Notes: generated by a model from the sequence alone, not told the origin. A stretch of DNA of 12,025 bases from Thermoplasmatales archaeon ex4484_6 (GCA_002254385.1 NJDO01000051.1:1-12025); one strand, 5' to 3'. Shown: positions 1 to 8,987, numbered from the stretch's first letter. Numbers and translations are program-made.

Positions 1-3000
1 ATGGGGTCGGCATCCGACAAGGTTGATTTCGGAAAACAGGAGGAATTCCAGACGATCGATCCCCTCTCCATTGCCTCACCCGGGAACTTCACCGACGAGG
101 AGGGATACTGCTCCTTCTCGGGATGGACGGGGGAGGATTTCGAGAACGCGAACATCACCCAGAGGACGTTCGTGAACGGATACAGGGAGAACACAAGGGG
201 GCACACGGGGAGATGGATGGTCATCGACTATCTCGTCGAGATGGGAGCTCCACAGGAGAGCTTCGTCTACTTCCTCCAGACCATGAACGTGGACCTCGGC
301 TCCTCTCCGGATGACGACCTGTTCACCTTCCTTGACGACATCAACACCACGGTCATATCCGACGGGAGCACCTTCATAGGACTGGGATACCTCTCGACTT
401 CGGAGAGCTCCCCCTACTTCGGCCACAGCGCGGGAGCCTACGGTCCCGGAGTGTACTCCGGGGAATCGGGGGTGTGGACCCACATGTCCTCCCCCAACAA
501 CCAGGACAGCACCCCTGACCCGAAGGACTGGTACATGGACATATCCGCCCGTGTTCCGTCCTCATCATTCACGGATCCCGTTCACGTCTCCTTCGTCATA
601 CTTGTCGGGAGCTCCACATTCGACATCAGGGAAGCATACAATGACGCCGTGAACGCCATGATCGGGGAATGGACGGGGCCGGTGATGGACGATTGGTCAT
701 CGGGCGAGGTGGAGCTGGAATTCGCCTACGACGGCCCGCTGTTCCCTCCCGATGAGATGATGATCGTCCTCTCCTCCAGGGAGATGGAGGGGGACTGGGG
801 GGACGAGGGGATCAGGATCCCCGCCGTTATCGAGGGGACAAGAAACGTTTCACTCCGTGTGAACACGACGGGAATGGTCTCGGACTGGGGAGCTCTGGAA
901 TGGTACATATCCTCGAGATCCCCCTTCGGGCCCTTCGACAACGACGCCTCGGGACAGTTCGATGTGGACAACAGGGGACCCGATACGAACATCACATATG
1001 TCAACGACGACCCGACCGGCATACTGAAGATATCGGTCCCTACCGATGACCGGGGGGGTTCGGGCGTCGAGCTCACTTACCTTTCCCTTGACGGTGAATA
1101 CTACATTGAAGCCTCCGGTCTGGAGATATACGACGAGAGGGACGATTACAGCTTCTACGCTTACTCCAGGGACCGGGCCGGAAATGACGGACCGATCGTA
1201 TCCCTGAGCAACGTGATCAACGACGGCACGCCTCCCCGAATCACATCTGTATGGATCGATCCACCGGCACTGGACGAGGACACGGAAGGACCCGTGAACG
1301 TCACATTTCACGCTGTCGACAACACGTCCGGTCTGGATGCGTCTTCCGGGACCATCAGATGGGGCATAGGTTCCGTCACATCACCCCCGGTCCCAGTGAG
1401 CTGCGAAGGGGGGAACTTCACGGCATCGATAGAAACGGACTGGTACGCCGCCCAGGGTGAGGAGCTCCATGTTCGTTTCCGGGTGAAGGACAAACTCGGA
1501 AACATCGCGGAAATGCTTAAGATATACGGCATAATGCCCCTTCAGGACCCTCCTGATTTCGTTCTAACCGTCATCTCGGATGAATGGGAGGGGAACAGCG
1601 TGGGCCTCGTGTTGAACGGGTCCGACCCGGACGGGGACGCGGTGGAATTCGAATTCATGTATTCCCTGGGAGAAGATATTCCGGCCCCGATCCCCGGGGA
1701 GCTGCTGGAGATGATGGACCCTTACCATTTCAGGTTCACACTTCCGGATGTCCATTACGAGGGGGCGGTGAACGTTTTCGCCGTTGCCGATGACGGACAT
1801 ACTCCGACAAGGACCAATACCGCACACTTCAATATGGACCGCAGAGCCCCCCTGATAGGACTGGTCGACCTTCCCGAACATCCCACGATAACAGAACCTG
1901 CCACCGTGACGATAACCGCCGAGGACGGAGGTTCCGGGGTATTCTCCGTATGGTATGTCATCGAGAAGGGAGGAGATGAAAAGGTGGAGTACTCAACATC
2001 GATAGTGCTGGAAGAGGAGGGCATCTACAATATAACGGTGTTCACCCAGGACAATGTCGGAAACACGAGGGAGCTGTCACTCGACCCCATAACAGTGGAC
2101 CTTTACGCACCGATCGTCAACATCACCGGTCCCGTCGAGGCACTGCGGGGAAAGGACCTCATGATCACAATGCGTGCCGCGGACAGCATGGGATTCTCTC
2201 CGGTCAAGGTGAACCAGGACCCCTCACTGTTCATCGATGCCTGGCTGGTAACCGAGGGGGGCAACGTATCCGTGGACAGCATAGTCCCGTCCCCGGAAGA
2301 CGGGGGATTGATGACGCTCATCTTCAGGGACCCGTTCACCGGGGAGGACTCCACGTTCCGTGTCAGGATCAGGGTCAGAGACGAGGCGGGCAATGTCCGG
2401 GATGAGGTGTTCGGTCCATTCGATGTCGGCTCCATCCAGGAAGAGCCCCCCTTCTTCCTGGAATTCCCGGAGCGGGTGAAGGTGGGGACCTCCTTCCCGG
2501 TGAATGTCAGCGTTCCCGGATCGGCTGTCATTGAAGCATCCTATCCAGGTACGACGTCATCATGGATGATATATCCCGGAAGGACCTCGGGAGACAGCAG
2601 GAGCTTCGAGCTCCCGGGAAGCTTCTCACCCGACGATATCCTTTTCAGGGTCCTTTACACGCTGGAGGCGGGGGACGAACCCGATCTCTCCTTCCCGTCC
2701 GAGGGATGGCTCACCGTCGGGATCTACGGATGGTCCGACAGGGACGGGGACATGCTGTGTGATGCATTCGAACGGCAATACGGACTGGACCCGGCCGTCC
2801 CCGACGATACTTCCACGGACGCGGACGGTGATGGGCTGGACCTGCTGATGGAGATGCATAACCTCACCGATCCCGGGAGCAGGGACACGGACGGTGACGG
2901 CATGGATGACGGCTGGGAATCCGGTATGGGGACCCTCCCCTTCAGGGACGATGCCTTCGAGGACCCCGATGGGGACACATGGTCGAATATCCGGGAGCAT

Positions 3001-3225
3001 GATGCGGGTACCGATCCCAGGGACCCGGCGTCCCATCCCGAAGAGCTGCCCGTCACACCGTGGTACTGGATAGTTCTCATTATATTGATCCTGCTTGCAC
3101 TCATTGGATACTTCGCCTACCAGACGGTGAACAGGGGGAAGCTGAAAGATGATCTGGAGAATGCGGGTGAGGAAGAGGAGATGTCCTGGGACAATGAGAG
3201 CGGTGAAGTAAACTATAATATATGA
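1..3225 (+). CDS. large cell-surface protein with Ig-like domains, TSP3-like calcium repeats and C-terminal membrane anchor (probably 5' partial)
   Basis: The visible 1074 residues look extracellular: acidic, many N-x-S/T sequons, few Cys. Four Ig-like modules each end near a D-x-x-G-N motif (RDRAGN about 390, KDKLGN 496-501, QDNVGN 683-688, RDEAGN 793-798). Residues about 912-1010 contain DxDGDxxxD-type loops (SDRDGD, STDADGDG, RDTDGDGMDD, EDPDGD), typical of TSP3-like calcium binding. A single hydrophobic helix at about 1021-1042 is followed by a short charged tail ending in NYNI, so the bulk should face outwards. The reading frame is open at base 1 with an ATG there, but no signal peptide follows. 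For a protein of this layout that suggests the true start lies upstream and the ATG is an internal Met. I do not recognise residues 1-230. The role is probably adhesion or cell-envelope structure; the specific ligand is unknown. Confidence 0.85.
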   Translation: MGSASDKVDFGKQEEFQTIDPLSIASPGNFTDEEGYCSFSGWTGEDFENANITQRTFVNGYRENTRGHTGRWMVIDYLVEMGAPQESFVYFLQTMNVDLGSSPDDDLFTFLDDINTTVISDGSTFIGLGYLSTSESSPYFGHSAGAYGPGVYSGESGVWTHMSSPNNQDSTPDPKDWYMDISARVPSSSFTDPVHVSFVILVGSSTFDIREAYNDAVNAMIGEWTGPVMDDWSSGEVELEFAYDGPLFPPDEMMIVLSSREMEGDWGDEGIRIPAVIEGTRNVSLRVNTTGMVSDWGALEWYISSRSPFGPFDNDASGQFDVDNRGPDTNITYVNDDPTGILKISVPTDDRGGSGVELTYLSLDGEYYIEASGLEIYDERDDYSFYAYSRDRAGNDGPIVSLSNVINDGTPPRITSVWIDPPALDEDTEGPVNVTFHAVDNTSGLDASSGTIRWGIGSVTSPPVPVSCEGGNFTASIETDWYAAQGEELHVRFRVKDKLGNIAEMLKIYGIMPLQDPPDFVLTVISDEWEGNSVGLVLNGSDPDGDAVEFEFMYSLGEDIPAPIPGELLEMMDPYHFRFTLPDVHYEGAVNVFAVADDGHTPTRTNTAHFNMDRRAPLIGLVDLPEHPTITEPATVTITAEDGGSGVFSVWYVIEKGGDEKVEYSTSIVLEEEGIYNITVFTQDNVGNTRELSLDPITVDLYAPIVNITGPVEALRGKDLMITMRAADSMGFSPVKVNQDPSLFIDAWLVTEGGNVSVDSIVPSPEDGGLMTLIFRDPFTGEDSTFRVRIRVRDEAGNVRDEVFGPFDVGSIQEEPPFFLEFPERVKVGTSFPVNVSVPGSAVIEASYPGTTSSWMIYPGRTSGDSRSFELPGSFSPDDILFRVLYTLEAGDEPDLSFPSEGWLTVGIYGWSDRDGDMLCDAFERQYGLDPAVPDDTSTDADGDGLDLLMEMHNLTDPGSRDTDGDGMDDGWESGMGTLPFRDDAFEDPDGDTWSNIREHDAGTDPRDPASHPEELPVTPWYWIVLIILILLALIGYFAYQTVNRGKLKDDLENAGEEEEMSWDNESGEVNYNI

Positions 3226-3234
3226 TATATCATA
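3221..3234. repeat. 14-bp perfect palindrome overlapping a stop codon
   Basis: TATGATATATCATA is its own reverse complement and includes the TGA stop of the surface-protein gene. It lies 26 bases before the next ATG. It could be a regulator site or a TATA-like promoter element for the downstream gene. The AT-rich run before it (AATATA) makes the promoter reading plausible but unproven. Confidence 0.5.
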
Positions 3235-3253
3235 CCTCCAGCCATAAGAGGTA
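3233..3253 (+). promoter_or_regulatory. Shine-Dalgarno site within a small hairpin
   Basis: GAGGT (3248-3252), 8 bases before the ATG at 3261, matches the CCTCC anti-SD seen at the 16S 3' end in this window. The same bases can pair with TACCTC at 3233-3238 (TACCTC/GAGGTA, 6 bp, 9-nt loop). In a transcript that reads through from the upstream gene, this would mask the ribosome binding site. If transcription starts at about 3245-3250 the hairpin could not form. The site supports the start chosen for the SAP-DUF835 gene. Confidence 0.5.
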
Positions 3254-3260
3254 GGGACAG

Positions 3261-4262
3261 ATGCAGGGCAGAGCGGACCCCGAATATATGCAGATCCTGA
3301 ACATAATCAGGCGCGGTCAGAGACTGATAATCCAGGCCACGAAGGAAGGAGTGGATGCTTCGCTTGCCGAGGAGCTCATAAACGAATCCAGGTATGCACT
3401 GAAGCTCAACAAGAGGGAGGAGTCCATCAATTACGCGAAGAAGGCCATAGTCGAGGTTATCAAGGCAAAGAGGCAGAAGGACAGGACCGCCCTTGGAAAG
3501 GAGGGGGTCCTGGAGAAGCTCACGAAGGCGGAGCTGCGGCAGAAATGCCAGGAGCTGGGTCTGGAGACCATCGGTCTCAAGTCGGAGCTCATAGAGAGGA
3601 TCAGGGACAGCATTGGGGAGAGTGCTTCAGAGGAAGCGGGAACAAAGGTGTCGGAGAAACCTGAAAAAGAGAGAACCCCCCCTGCTCCCGAGCAGGTGGA
3701 GGTCCTGAAACTTCCTGACGAAGCGGAGATCCTGGCGGGGTCTGGTGTGGAAGCCCTGAAGAAGAACACCTGGAATCCCATGAAGGATGCAAAGAACCTC
3801 ACCCCGGGCCTCTCCTACCTGATCGAGGAGAAACGCCCGGAAAAGTTCTTCCATATCTACAAGGCCCTGAGAGAAAATGGAATGCAGGGGATGGTCATTT
3901 CCAGGACCAACCCGAAGATACTGAACAGGACCTTCGGTCTCGATGAGAAGGAAGCTGTCTGGCTCACCGGCAAGGAGATACAGGGTGAGATCCGTTCCGT
4001 CCTGCCCATACTGGAGTTCATCATGTCCATTTACGAGGAGTTCATGGACTCGAACAAGAACGGTATTCTGGTCCTTGACGGTCTTGAGTATCTGCTCACA
4101 AACAACAAGTTCAACTCCGTTCTCCGGTTCATCAGGCAGCTCGTCGACAATGTTTCGCAGACCGAATGCATACTCATGGTGGCCCTTTCACCCGATGCCC
4201 TCGATTCCACCGAGGTCACACTCCTGGAGAAGGACCTTCTCCCGCTCAACTACCTGGAATAG
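3261..4262 (+). CDS. SAP domain and DUF835 domain protein
   Basis: The protein has 333 residues, no signal peptide and no membrane helix, so it is cytoplasmic. Residues 1-75 are charged helices (IIRRGQRLIIQATKEG, then INYAKKAIVEVIKAK) resembling a helical hairpin. Residues about 85-119 (LTKAELRQKCQELGLETIG, then KSELIERI) fit a SAP motif, a helix-extended loop-helix known for nucleic-acid binding. A Pro/Glu/Lys-rich linker (about 120-150) follows. Residues about 182-332 match DUF835: PGLSYLIEEKRPEKFFHIY, then GMVISRTNPKILNRTFGL, GILVLDGLEYLL and ECILMVALSPDAL. DUF835 is common in Thermoplasmata and Thermococci, has a P-loop-like alpha/beta pattern without an obvious Walker A here, and has no settled function. 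ATG and Shine-Dalgarno agree. The 3' end overlaps the converging ABC gene by 13 bases. DNA binding coupled to a regulatory module is my inference. Confidence 0.88.
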   Translation: MQGRADPEYMQILNIIRRGQRLIIQATKEGVDASLAEELINESRYALKLNKREESINYAKKAIVEVIKAKRQKDRTALGKEGVLEKLTKAELRQKCQELGLETIGLKSELIERIRDSIGESASEEAGTKVSEKPEKERTPPAPEQVEVLKLPDEAEILAGSGVEALKKNTWNPMKDAKNLTPGLSYLIEEKRPEKFFHIYKALRENGMQGMVISRTNPKILNRTFGLDEKEAVWLTGKEIQGEIRSVLPILEFIMSIYEEFMDSNKNGILVLDGLEYLLTNNKFNSVLRFIRQLVDNVSQTECILMVALSPDALDSTEVTLLEKDLLPLNYLE

Positions 4263-5008
4263 TAACCGACCTCGTGGAGGAATGCATTCTCCAGGGAGCC
4301 GTATTCCTTCAGAATGTCATCGGTCCTGTCGTTAAGAAGCACCCTGCCCTTGTTGATTATGGCCACCCCGGTGCAGAGCTCCTCCGCAAGGGAAAGTATG
4401 TGGGTGGAGAGGAGAACGGTTCCACCCGAGGCCGTGTATTCGAGAAGGTGGTCCTTCACCTTTCTCTGATAGATCGGGTCAAGATTTATGAACGGCTCGT
4501 CAAGGAGTAGGAGGGGGGGCTCATGTATGAATGCCGAGGCGAGCATGAGCTTCTGCCTTGTCCCCTTCGACATGTCCCTGGAAATGGTTTCGCTGTGCCC
4601 CTCGAGATCGAAGAACTCCACCCATCTGTCCTTTGCCCTCCGGTCGGGCACCCGTCCCCTTATCTCCATGACGAAATCAAGGAACTCATCGAGTTTGAGA
4701 AAGGACGGGGGCGTCTCGGATTCCGGCACGTATCCGGTGTACGCCTTTATCCTGAGGCCCTCCTTCCGGGGGTCCATTCCGAGTACGCGGATCTCCCCAC
4801 CATCGGGTTCGACCGCACCTATGAGCGACCTCATCAGTGTCGTTTTCCCGGCACCGTTGGGGCCTATCAGCCCGAACATCTCCCTTCTCCTCACCTGCAT
4901 CCTGACGGAGGAGAGGGCCCGTGTACCGTCCCAGTTCTTGCTAACATCCTTCACGGAGACCGCTGGACCCCTGTTCGACGGAGGGGGCCAACCCGGATCC
5001 CTGCCCAA
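4250..5008 (-). CDS. ABC transporter ATP-binding protein (ABC-2 type)
   Basis: This is a 252-residue nucleotide-binding subunit. Visible motifs are Walker A GPNGAGKTT (49-57), a Q-loop region GYVPE (93-97) with Glu where Gln is usual, signature MSKGTRQKL (146-154) instead of LSGGQ, Walker B LLLLDEP (166-172), D-loop NLD and switch His203 in LSTH. The Glu and the SKG signature are frequent in ABC-2 type exporters, so it should pair with a membrane permease on the cytoplasmic face. None is present in the window: downstream lies the converging DUF835 gene. The start is TTG at 5008, directly after the TGA of the protease gene; GAGGGGG lies about 13 bases upstream. A GTG at the Val of VKDVSK (residue 19) would also leave the ABC domain complete, and the Pro-rich first 14 residues are not typical of the family. 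Tight linkage suggests cotranscription and translational coupling with the protease. Confidence 0.92.
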   Translation of the reverse strand: MGRDPGWPPPSNRGPAVSVKDVSKNWDGTRALSSVRMQVRRREMFGLIGPNGAGKTTLMRSLIGAVEPDGGEIRVLGMDPRKEGLRIKAYTGYVPESETPPSFLKLDEFLDFVMEIRGRVPDRRAKDRWVEFFDLEGHSETISRDMSKGTRQKLMLASAFIHEPPLLLLDEPFINLDPIYQRKVKDHLLEYTASGGTVLLSTHILSLAEELCTGVAIINKGRVLLNDRTDDILKEYGSLENAFLHEVGYYSR

Positions 5009-6790
5009 TCAGTCCGGACCCCCTCTGTAGATGATGACACCCAACACAATGGCACCCACTATGATCATGATGATGACTCCCTGAACGAACCACGAGGGTA
5101 TCGTGAAGGAACCTTCTTCCGGAGTGGGGGGTGCAAGTATGTTTATCCGGGTCATCACGGGCGCGGTTGCCTTTCCCACGTTCCCTCCGGTTTCCGTGAC
5201 TGGCCGATCCCAGGCACGCACCTCTATCCTGTGAGCTCCCGGTGACAGATCCTCCGGTTCCAGCTGATAGATCCAGCCGATCGTTCCCTGACCCGAGATT
5301 CCGGGCATCACGGACCATTCACCCTCATCGACCCTTATCTCAACCCGGTCCACCATCTCCCGATCGTATGCCGTACCCCGGATTATGACCACCTGGTCCT
5401 CCAGCGAGAAGGTGGAATTGAAGGACGGTTCGGTTATATCTATGGTGGGAAAGGAGTCCTCGATCGGGTCGATCCCGTAATATGCATGAAGGAACTCGTC
5501 CCAGAGGTGCTCCCTTGCAAAGGATGTCTCGTCATACAAGGTGGAATATGTGGTTGGGATCTTGGTAATCGAGAGGGAATCCTTGTCCTTGTTGGGGAAG
5601 TACATAGATAATCCGCTGGCATCCGGATGCCACCGATCAGCCTCGGAATAGAACATGAACCTGTCCTCACCGGGACCGATATGGGTCCTGACCCGGGAAC
5701 AGAGGTCCCTTATCAGTTCGTTCTTGGGGAAGGCGGACAATATGTAATCCTGCAGGAGTTTGGTGAAATCGATGACATCGTACAGGGGATATCCCGTGAG
5801 ATCGTAGATGAAGACGTTTGCCATATCGTACGAATTGCAGTTCTTGCGGGCCTGGTATATCTGCAGTAGATATTGAAGGGAGCCGAAGGGGCCGCTCGAA
5901 GCCAGCTCCTCCGCGAACCGATCAAGCACAGCAGCCACCTCGTCCATCTTCTCCAGGTCGAAAGCGGCCTGGGTCACCATGGGATAATCCTGCGGGTCCT
6001 CCTGCTTATTGTTGTACGACCAGATGTACTCGTGAACGATTATCTTTGCCAGCTCCCTCTCATCCATCCGTGGATCGTCCGACAGGGGGGAGAGGATCTT
6101 CATGTAGGGCCAGCCATCACCGGGTTCGTTGTAGCCGGAACCCACCCCCACCTTCACGAAATCCTTCAGTTCGTACATGACCGCTACCTCGCCCATAAGG
6201 CAGGCATCGAACCCGCACAGGTCCAGCTTGTTATTGCCCAGGACCCCGTAGATCTCCTCCGCCGCCTTATGAAGGTCAGACATGTTGATCATGTCATATT
6301 CACCCTCGGGAAGACCCGGCACCTTCTCATCGTAACATACACCCCTGAAGGCACCTCCGTGGTCCCACAGTACCAGGGCATATTTCTTGGCAGGGAAGTT
6401 CGAGACGGACCATCTGACAAAATCCACCAGGACCCCGGGGTCTCCCATATTCACCTCTCCGAGCAGGGCCAGCTCGGGAGAGGTGATGGTGCTCCTGTCG
6501 AGGTCCTTTTCAACCTTGAATCTGCGGCATCCCTCCCAGTCGCCGTTCGTGGTGTCATAACCCTCGGCCCTGTCCATCTGAACCACAATATTCAGGTCGT
6601 CCGTCGAACCTATCTCCTCCATCTCGTTCAGATCCTCTATGCCTGCATCCTCCAGATTGTTGTCCGCATCGAGATAGACCATGAACGTCCATTCCGGGAG
6701 CTCCGTCTGGGCACTGGTATCATTGGAGAAGGGTACGGCCGATAGAAGTAGCAAAACGAGCAACACTGCTGCCGCCATGGTACGTCTCAT
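5009..6790 (-). CDS. secreted, membrane-anchored C11 (clostripain-family) cysteine peptidase
   Basis: The protein has 593 residues. Residues 1-27 are a signal peptide (MRRT, then a long Ala/Val/Leu core, cleavage likely after TSA). Residues 32-440 match peptidase family C11: WTFMVYLDADNNLE (34-47), then His144 in LVLWDHGG and Cys197 in GFDACLMG, the expected catalytic dyad in the caspase-like fold. Family members cleave after basic residues. Residues about 447-552 form an Ig-like domain (ITEPSFNSTFSLEDQVVIIRG, then VEIRVDEGEW and HRIEVRAWDRP). A C-terminal helix at about 568-588 plus a short tail anchors it with the protease outside. The start ATG has AGGAGG 8 bases upstream. The ABC ATPase follows without a gap. 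The protease may process surface proteins or feed peptide uptake; its substrate is not shown by the sequence. No catalytic residue appears to be missing. Confidence 0.93.
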   Translation of the reverse strand: MRRTMAAAVLLVLLLLSAVPFSNDTSAQTELPEWTFMVYLDADNNLEDAGIEDLNEMEEIGSTDDLNIVVQMDRAEGYDTTNGDWEGCRRFKVEKDLDRSTITSPELALLGEVNMGDPGVLVDFVRWSVSNFPAKKYALVLWDHGGAFRGVCYDEKVPGLPEGEYDMINMSDLHKAAEEIYGVLGNNKLDLCGFDACLMGEVAVMYELKDFVKVGVGSGYNEPGDGWPYMKILSPLSDDPRMDERELAKIIVHEYIWSYNNKQEDPQDYPMVTQAAFDLEKMDEVAAVLDRFAEELASSGPFGSLQYLLQIYQARKNCNSYDMANVFIYDLTGYPLYDVIDFTKLLQDYILSAFPKNELIRDLCSRVRTHIGPGEDRFMFYSEADRWHPDASGLSMYFPNKDKDSLSITKIPTTYSTLYDETSFAREHLWDEFLHAYYGIDPIEDSFPTIDITEPSFNSTFSLEDQVVIIRGTAYDREMVDRVEIRVDEGEWSVMPGISGQGTIGWIYQLEPEDLSPGAHRIEVRAWDRPVTETGGNVGKATAPVMTRINILAPPTPEEGSFTIPSWFVQGVIIMIIVGAIVLGVIIYRGGPD

Positions 6791-6798
6791 GGGACCTT

Positions 6799-6832
6799 CC
6801 TCCTGAACTTCAGAGTATGGTACTCGATATAA
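6799..6832 (-). promoter_or_regulatory. Shine-Dalgarno and TATA-like box of the C11 protease-ABC unit
   Basis: On the minus strand AGGAGG (6799-6804) is a strong Shine-Dalgarno 8 bases before the ATG. Upstream, TTATAT (6827-6832) is a TATA-like box; a second, CATAAA (6836-6841), would give a slightly longer leader. Between TATA and start lies a small inverted repeat, GAGTA-tgg-TACTC (6813-6825), at the likely transcription start. The ribosome site is clear; the promoter is a guess from spacing. Confidence 0.55.
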
Positions 6833-6899
6833 CCTTTATGGTAACGGGAATGAAGGGGCAGAGGCCTTTTCCTCCCTGGATTATGAATTATTCCGAATA

Positions 6900-6940
6900 T
6901 TAGATATACAAGGTAACTATGACCTTGAACAACAAGGAGG
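6900..6940 (+). promoter_or_regulatory. TATA-like box and Shine-Dalgarno of the 60-residue protein gene
   Basis: TTAGATATA (6900-6908) is a TATA-like box whose expected start of transcription (about 25 bases on) falls just before AAGGAGG (6934-6940). AAGGAGG is a near-perfect Shine-Dalgarno, 7 bases before the GTG at 6948, and decides that start. TATTC-c-GAATA (6889-6899), a short inverted repeat directly upstream of the TATA-like box, could be an operator. Confidence 0.5.
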
Positions 6941-6947
6941 AAGACCG

Positions 6948-7130
6948 GTGGAAGAACCGATCTGTCACATAGAGATCAGCCAAGAGGACGATGAGATCGT
7001 TGCAAAGCTCCAGAGCGACCTGGGAGGCATAAGGGAGTTCAGGTCCTTCACCTTCGAACAGGTCCTCAAATTGATAGTGAACGAGCTACAGGAAGAACTG
7101 GAATTCAACAGTGAGCCAGAAGCGGAATGA
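6948..7130 (+). CDS. small acidic protein, function unknown
   Basis: This is a 60-residue protein starting at GTG, with AAGGAGG at the correct spacing. It is strongly acidic (Glu/Asp-rich) and predicted to be a short beta segment (ICHIEISQEDDEIVAKL) followed by one amphipathic helix (FTFEQVLKLIVNELQEELEF). There is no membrane segment and no Cys pair. I do not recognise a named family. The clean ribosome site, isolated promoter region and coding-like composition support a real gene. It sits between the divergent protease unit and the 16S promoter and ends 36 bases before the first 16S TATA-like box, so it is probably transcribed alone. The size and helix suggest a binding partner for another protein, but this is only a guess. 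Confidence 0.7.
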   Translation: MEEPICHIEISQEDDEIVAKLQSDLGGIREFRSFTFEQVLKLIVNELQEELEFNSEPEAE

Positions 7131-7165
7131 GGAGCGGCAAACCCCGGTCCGGTAGCAGTTAGATA

Positions 7166-7171
7166 TTTATA
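7166..7171 (+). promoter_or_regulatory. upstream TATA-like box (candidate 16S promoter P1)
   Basis: TTTATA within AGATATTTATACAAATT follows the end of the small gene and would start transcription at about 7195, at the beginning of the G-run repeats. Its position and A/T context fit an archaeal box A, but activity is inferred. Confidence 0.4.
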
Positions 7172-7186
7172 CAAATTCATCTTTAG

Positions 7187-7227
7187 CTGACCTCCCCCAG
7201 GGGGTCTCTGACCTCACAGGGGGATCT
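7187..7227. repeat. tandem 20-21 nt repeat upstream of the 16S
   Basis: Two adjacent imperfect copies (7187-7207 and 7208-7227) share CTGACCTC, then AGGGGG, then TCT. Copy 1 has CCCC between the blocks; copy 2 has AC and an extra A before TCT. Further copies of the AGGGGGTCT part occur inverted at 7228-7236 and direct at 7274-7282. The cluster brackets the second TATA-like box, a position suited to a regulator binding site. Confidence 0.65.
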
Positions 7228-7236
7228 AGACCCCCT
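7218..7236. repeat. inverted repeat AGGGGG / CCCCCT
   Basis: AGGGGG (7218-7223) and CCCCCT (7231-7236) are perfect arms around ATCTAGA. It forms a 6-bp stem or a dyad site 16 bases upstream of the second TATA-like box. It could serve as an operator or as a terminator-like hairpin for upstream transcripts, though no T-run follows. Confidence 0.5.
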
Positions 7237-7249
7237 CCGTAAATGAGAA

Positions 7250-7262
7250 GGGTTATATACCC
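7250..7262 (+). promoter_or_regulatory. TATA-like box, likely main 16S promoter (P2)
   Basis: TTATATA (7253-7259) lies in the near-symmetric GGGTTATATACCC, preceded by a purine-rich GAGAAG that could act as the TFB recognition element. Transcription would begin at about 7280, inside the third direct AGGGGGTCT copy, leaving a leader of about 200 nt that includes the whole 5' processing arm. Confidence 0.55.
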
Positions 7263-7408
7263 GACCTTGTTTAAGGGGGTCTTACCCGCAGCCGTTTGCG
7301 TTGTTCCGTGAGATGGCGATTTGCCTCAGATGATCGGGACCATCCAGGCCAGCGGACAGGAAAAGGGGTCGGAGAAACCCGGATAGTTCCGTGACCTCTC
7401 CCATCCGT

Positions 7409-7444
7409 CATACGATGAAAGTGAAACTTGAGCGAATCGAACGT
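7409..7444 (+). ncRNA. 5' arm of pre-16S processing stem (bulge-helix-bulge)
   Basis: This arm pairs with 8988-9022. Bases 7409-7419 pair with 9012-9022 (11 bp, one G-U). Bases 7420-7423 (AGTG) pair with 9005-9008 (CACT). Bases 7424-7426 (AAA) bulge. Bases 7427-7432 (CTTGAG) pair with 8999-9004 (CTCAAG). C7433 bulges. Bases 7434-7439 pair with 8993-8998 and 7441-7444 with 8988-8991. Two 3-nt bulges on opposite strands separated by 4 bp are the canonical substrate of the archaeal tRNA-splicing endonuclease. Confidence 0.9.
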
Positions 7445-7483
7445 TGTGTGCAGGAAGATGGAAAGTATATTTCTCATCTGCCA

Positions 7484-8950
<1,467 letters not shown>

Positions 8951-8987
8951 AAGCCTTATAAATGTCCGGATGGCCCTACCATCCGAT

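Larger units (their letters stand above)
7131..7483. other. 16S rRNA upstream control region and transcribed leader
   Basis: This stretch contains no credible ORF. It holds two TATA-like boxes, a cluster of AGGGGGTCT repeats, about 120 bases of leader without a recognised element (7284-7408), the leader arm of the processing stem (7409-7444) and 39 bases up to the mature 16S 5' end. The separate entries give details. Confidence 0.7.

Noticed and set aside
4523..6745. Long plus-strand ORFs (4523-5245 and 5873-6745) opposite the ABC and C11 genes
   Set aside because: They run antisense to strongly supported genes, show no recognisable domains and lack Shine-Dalgarno sites. In G+C-rich coding DNA such opposite-strand frames are common.
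6919..6972. 17-codon ORF (ATG at 6919) overlapping the start of the 60-residue protein gene
   Set aside because: It has only a weak AAGGT four bases upstream and would begin close to or before the predicted transcription start. It could be a leader peptide but nothing supports translation.
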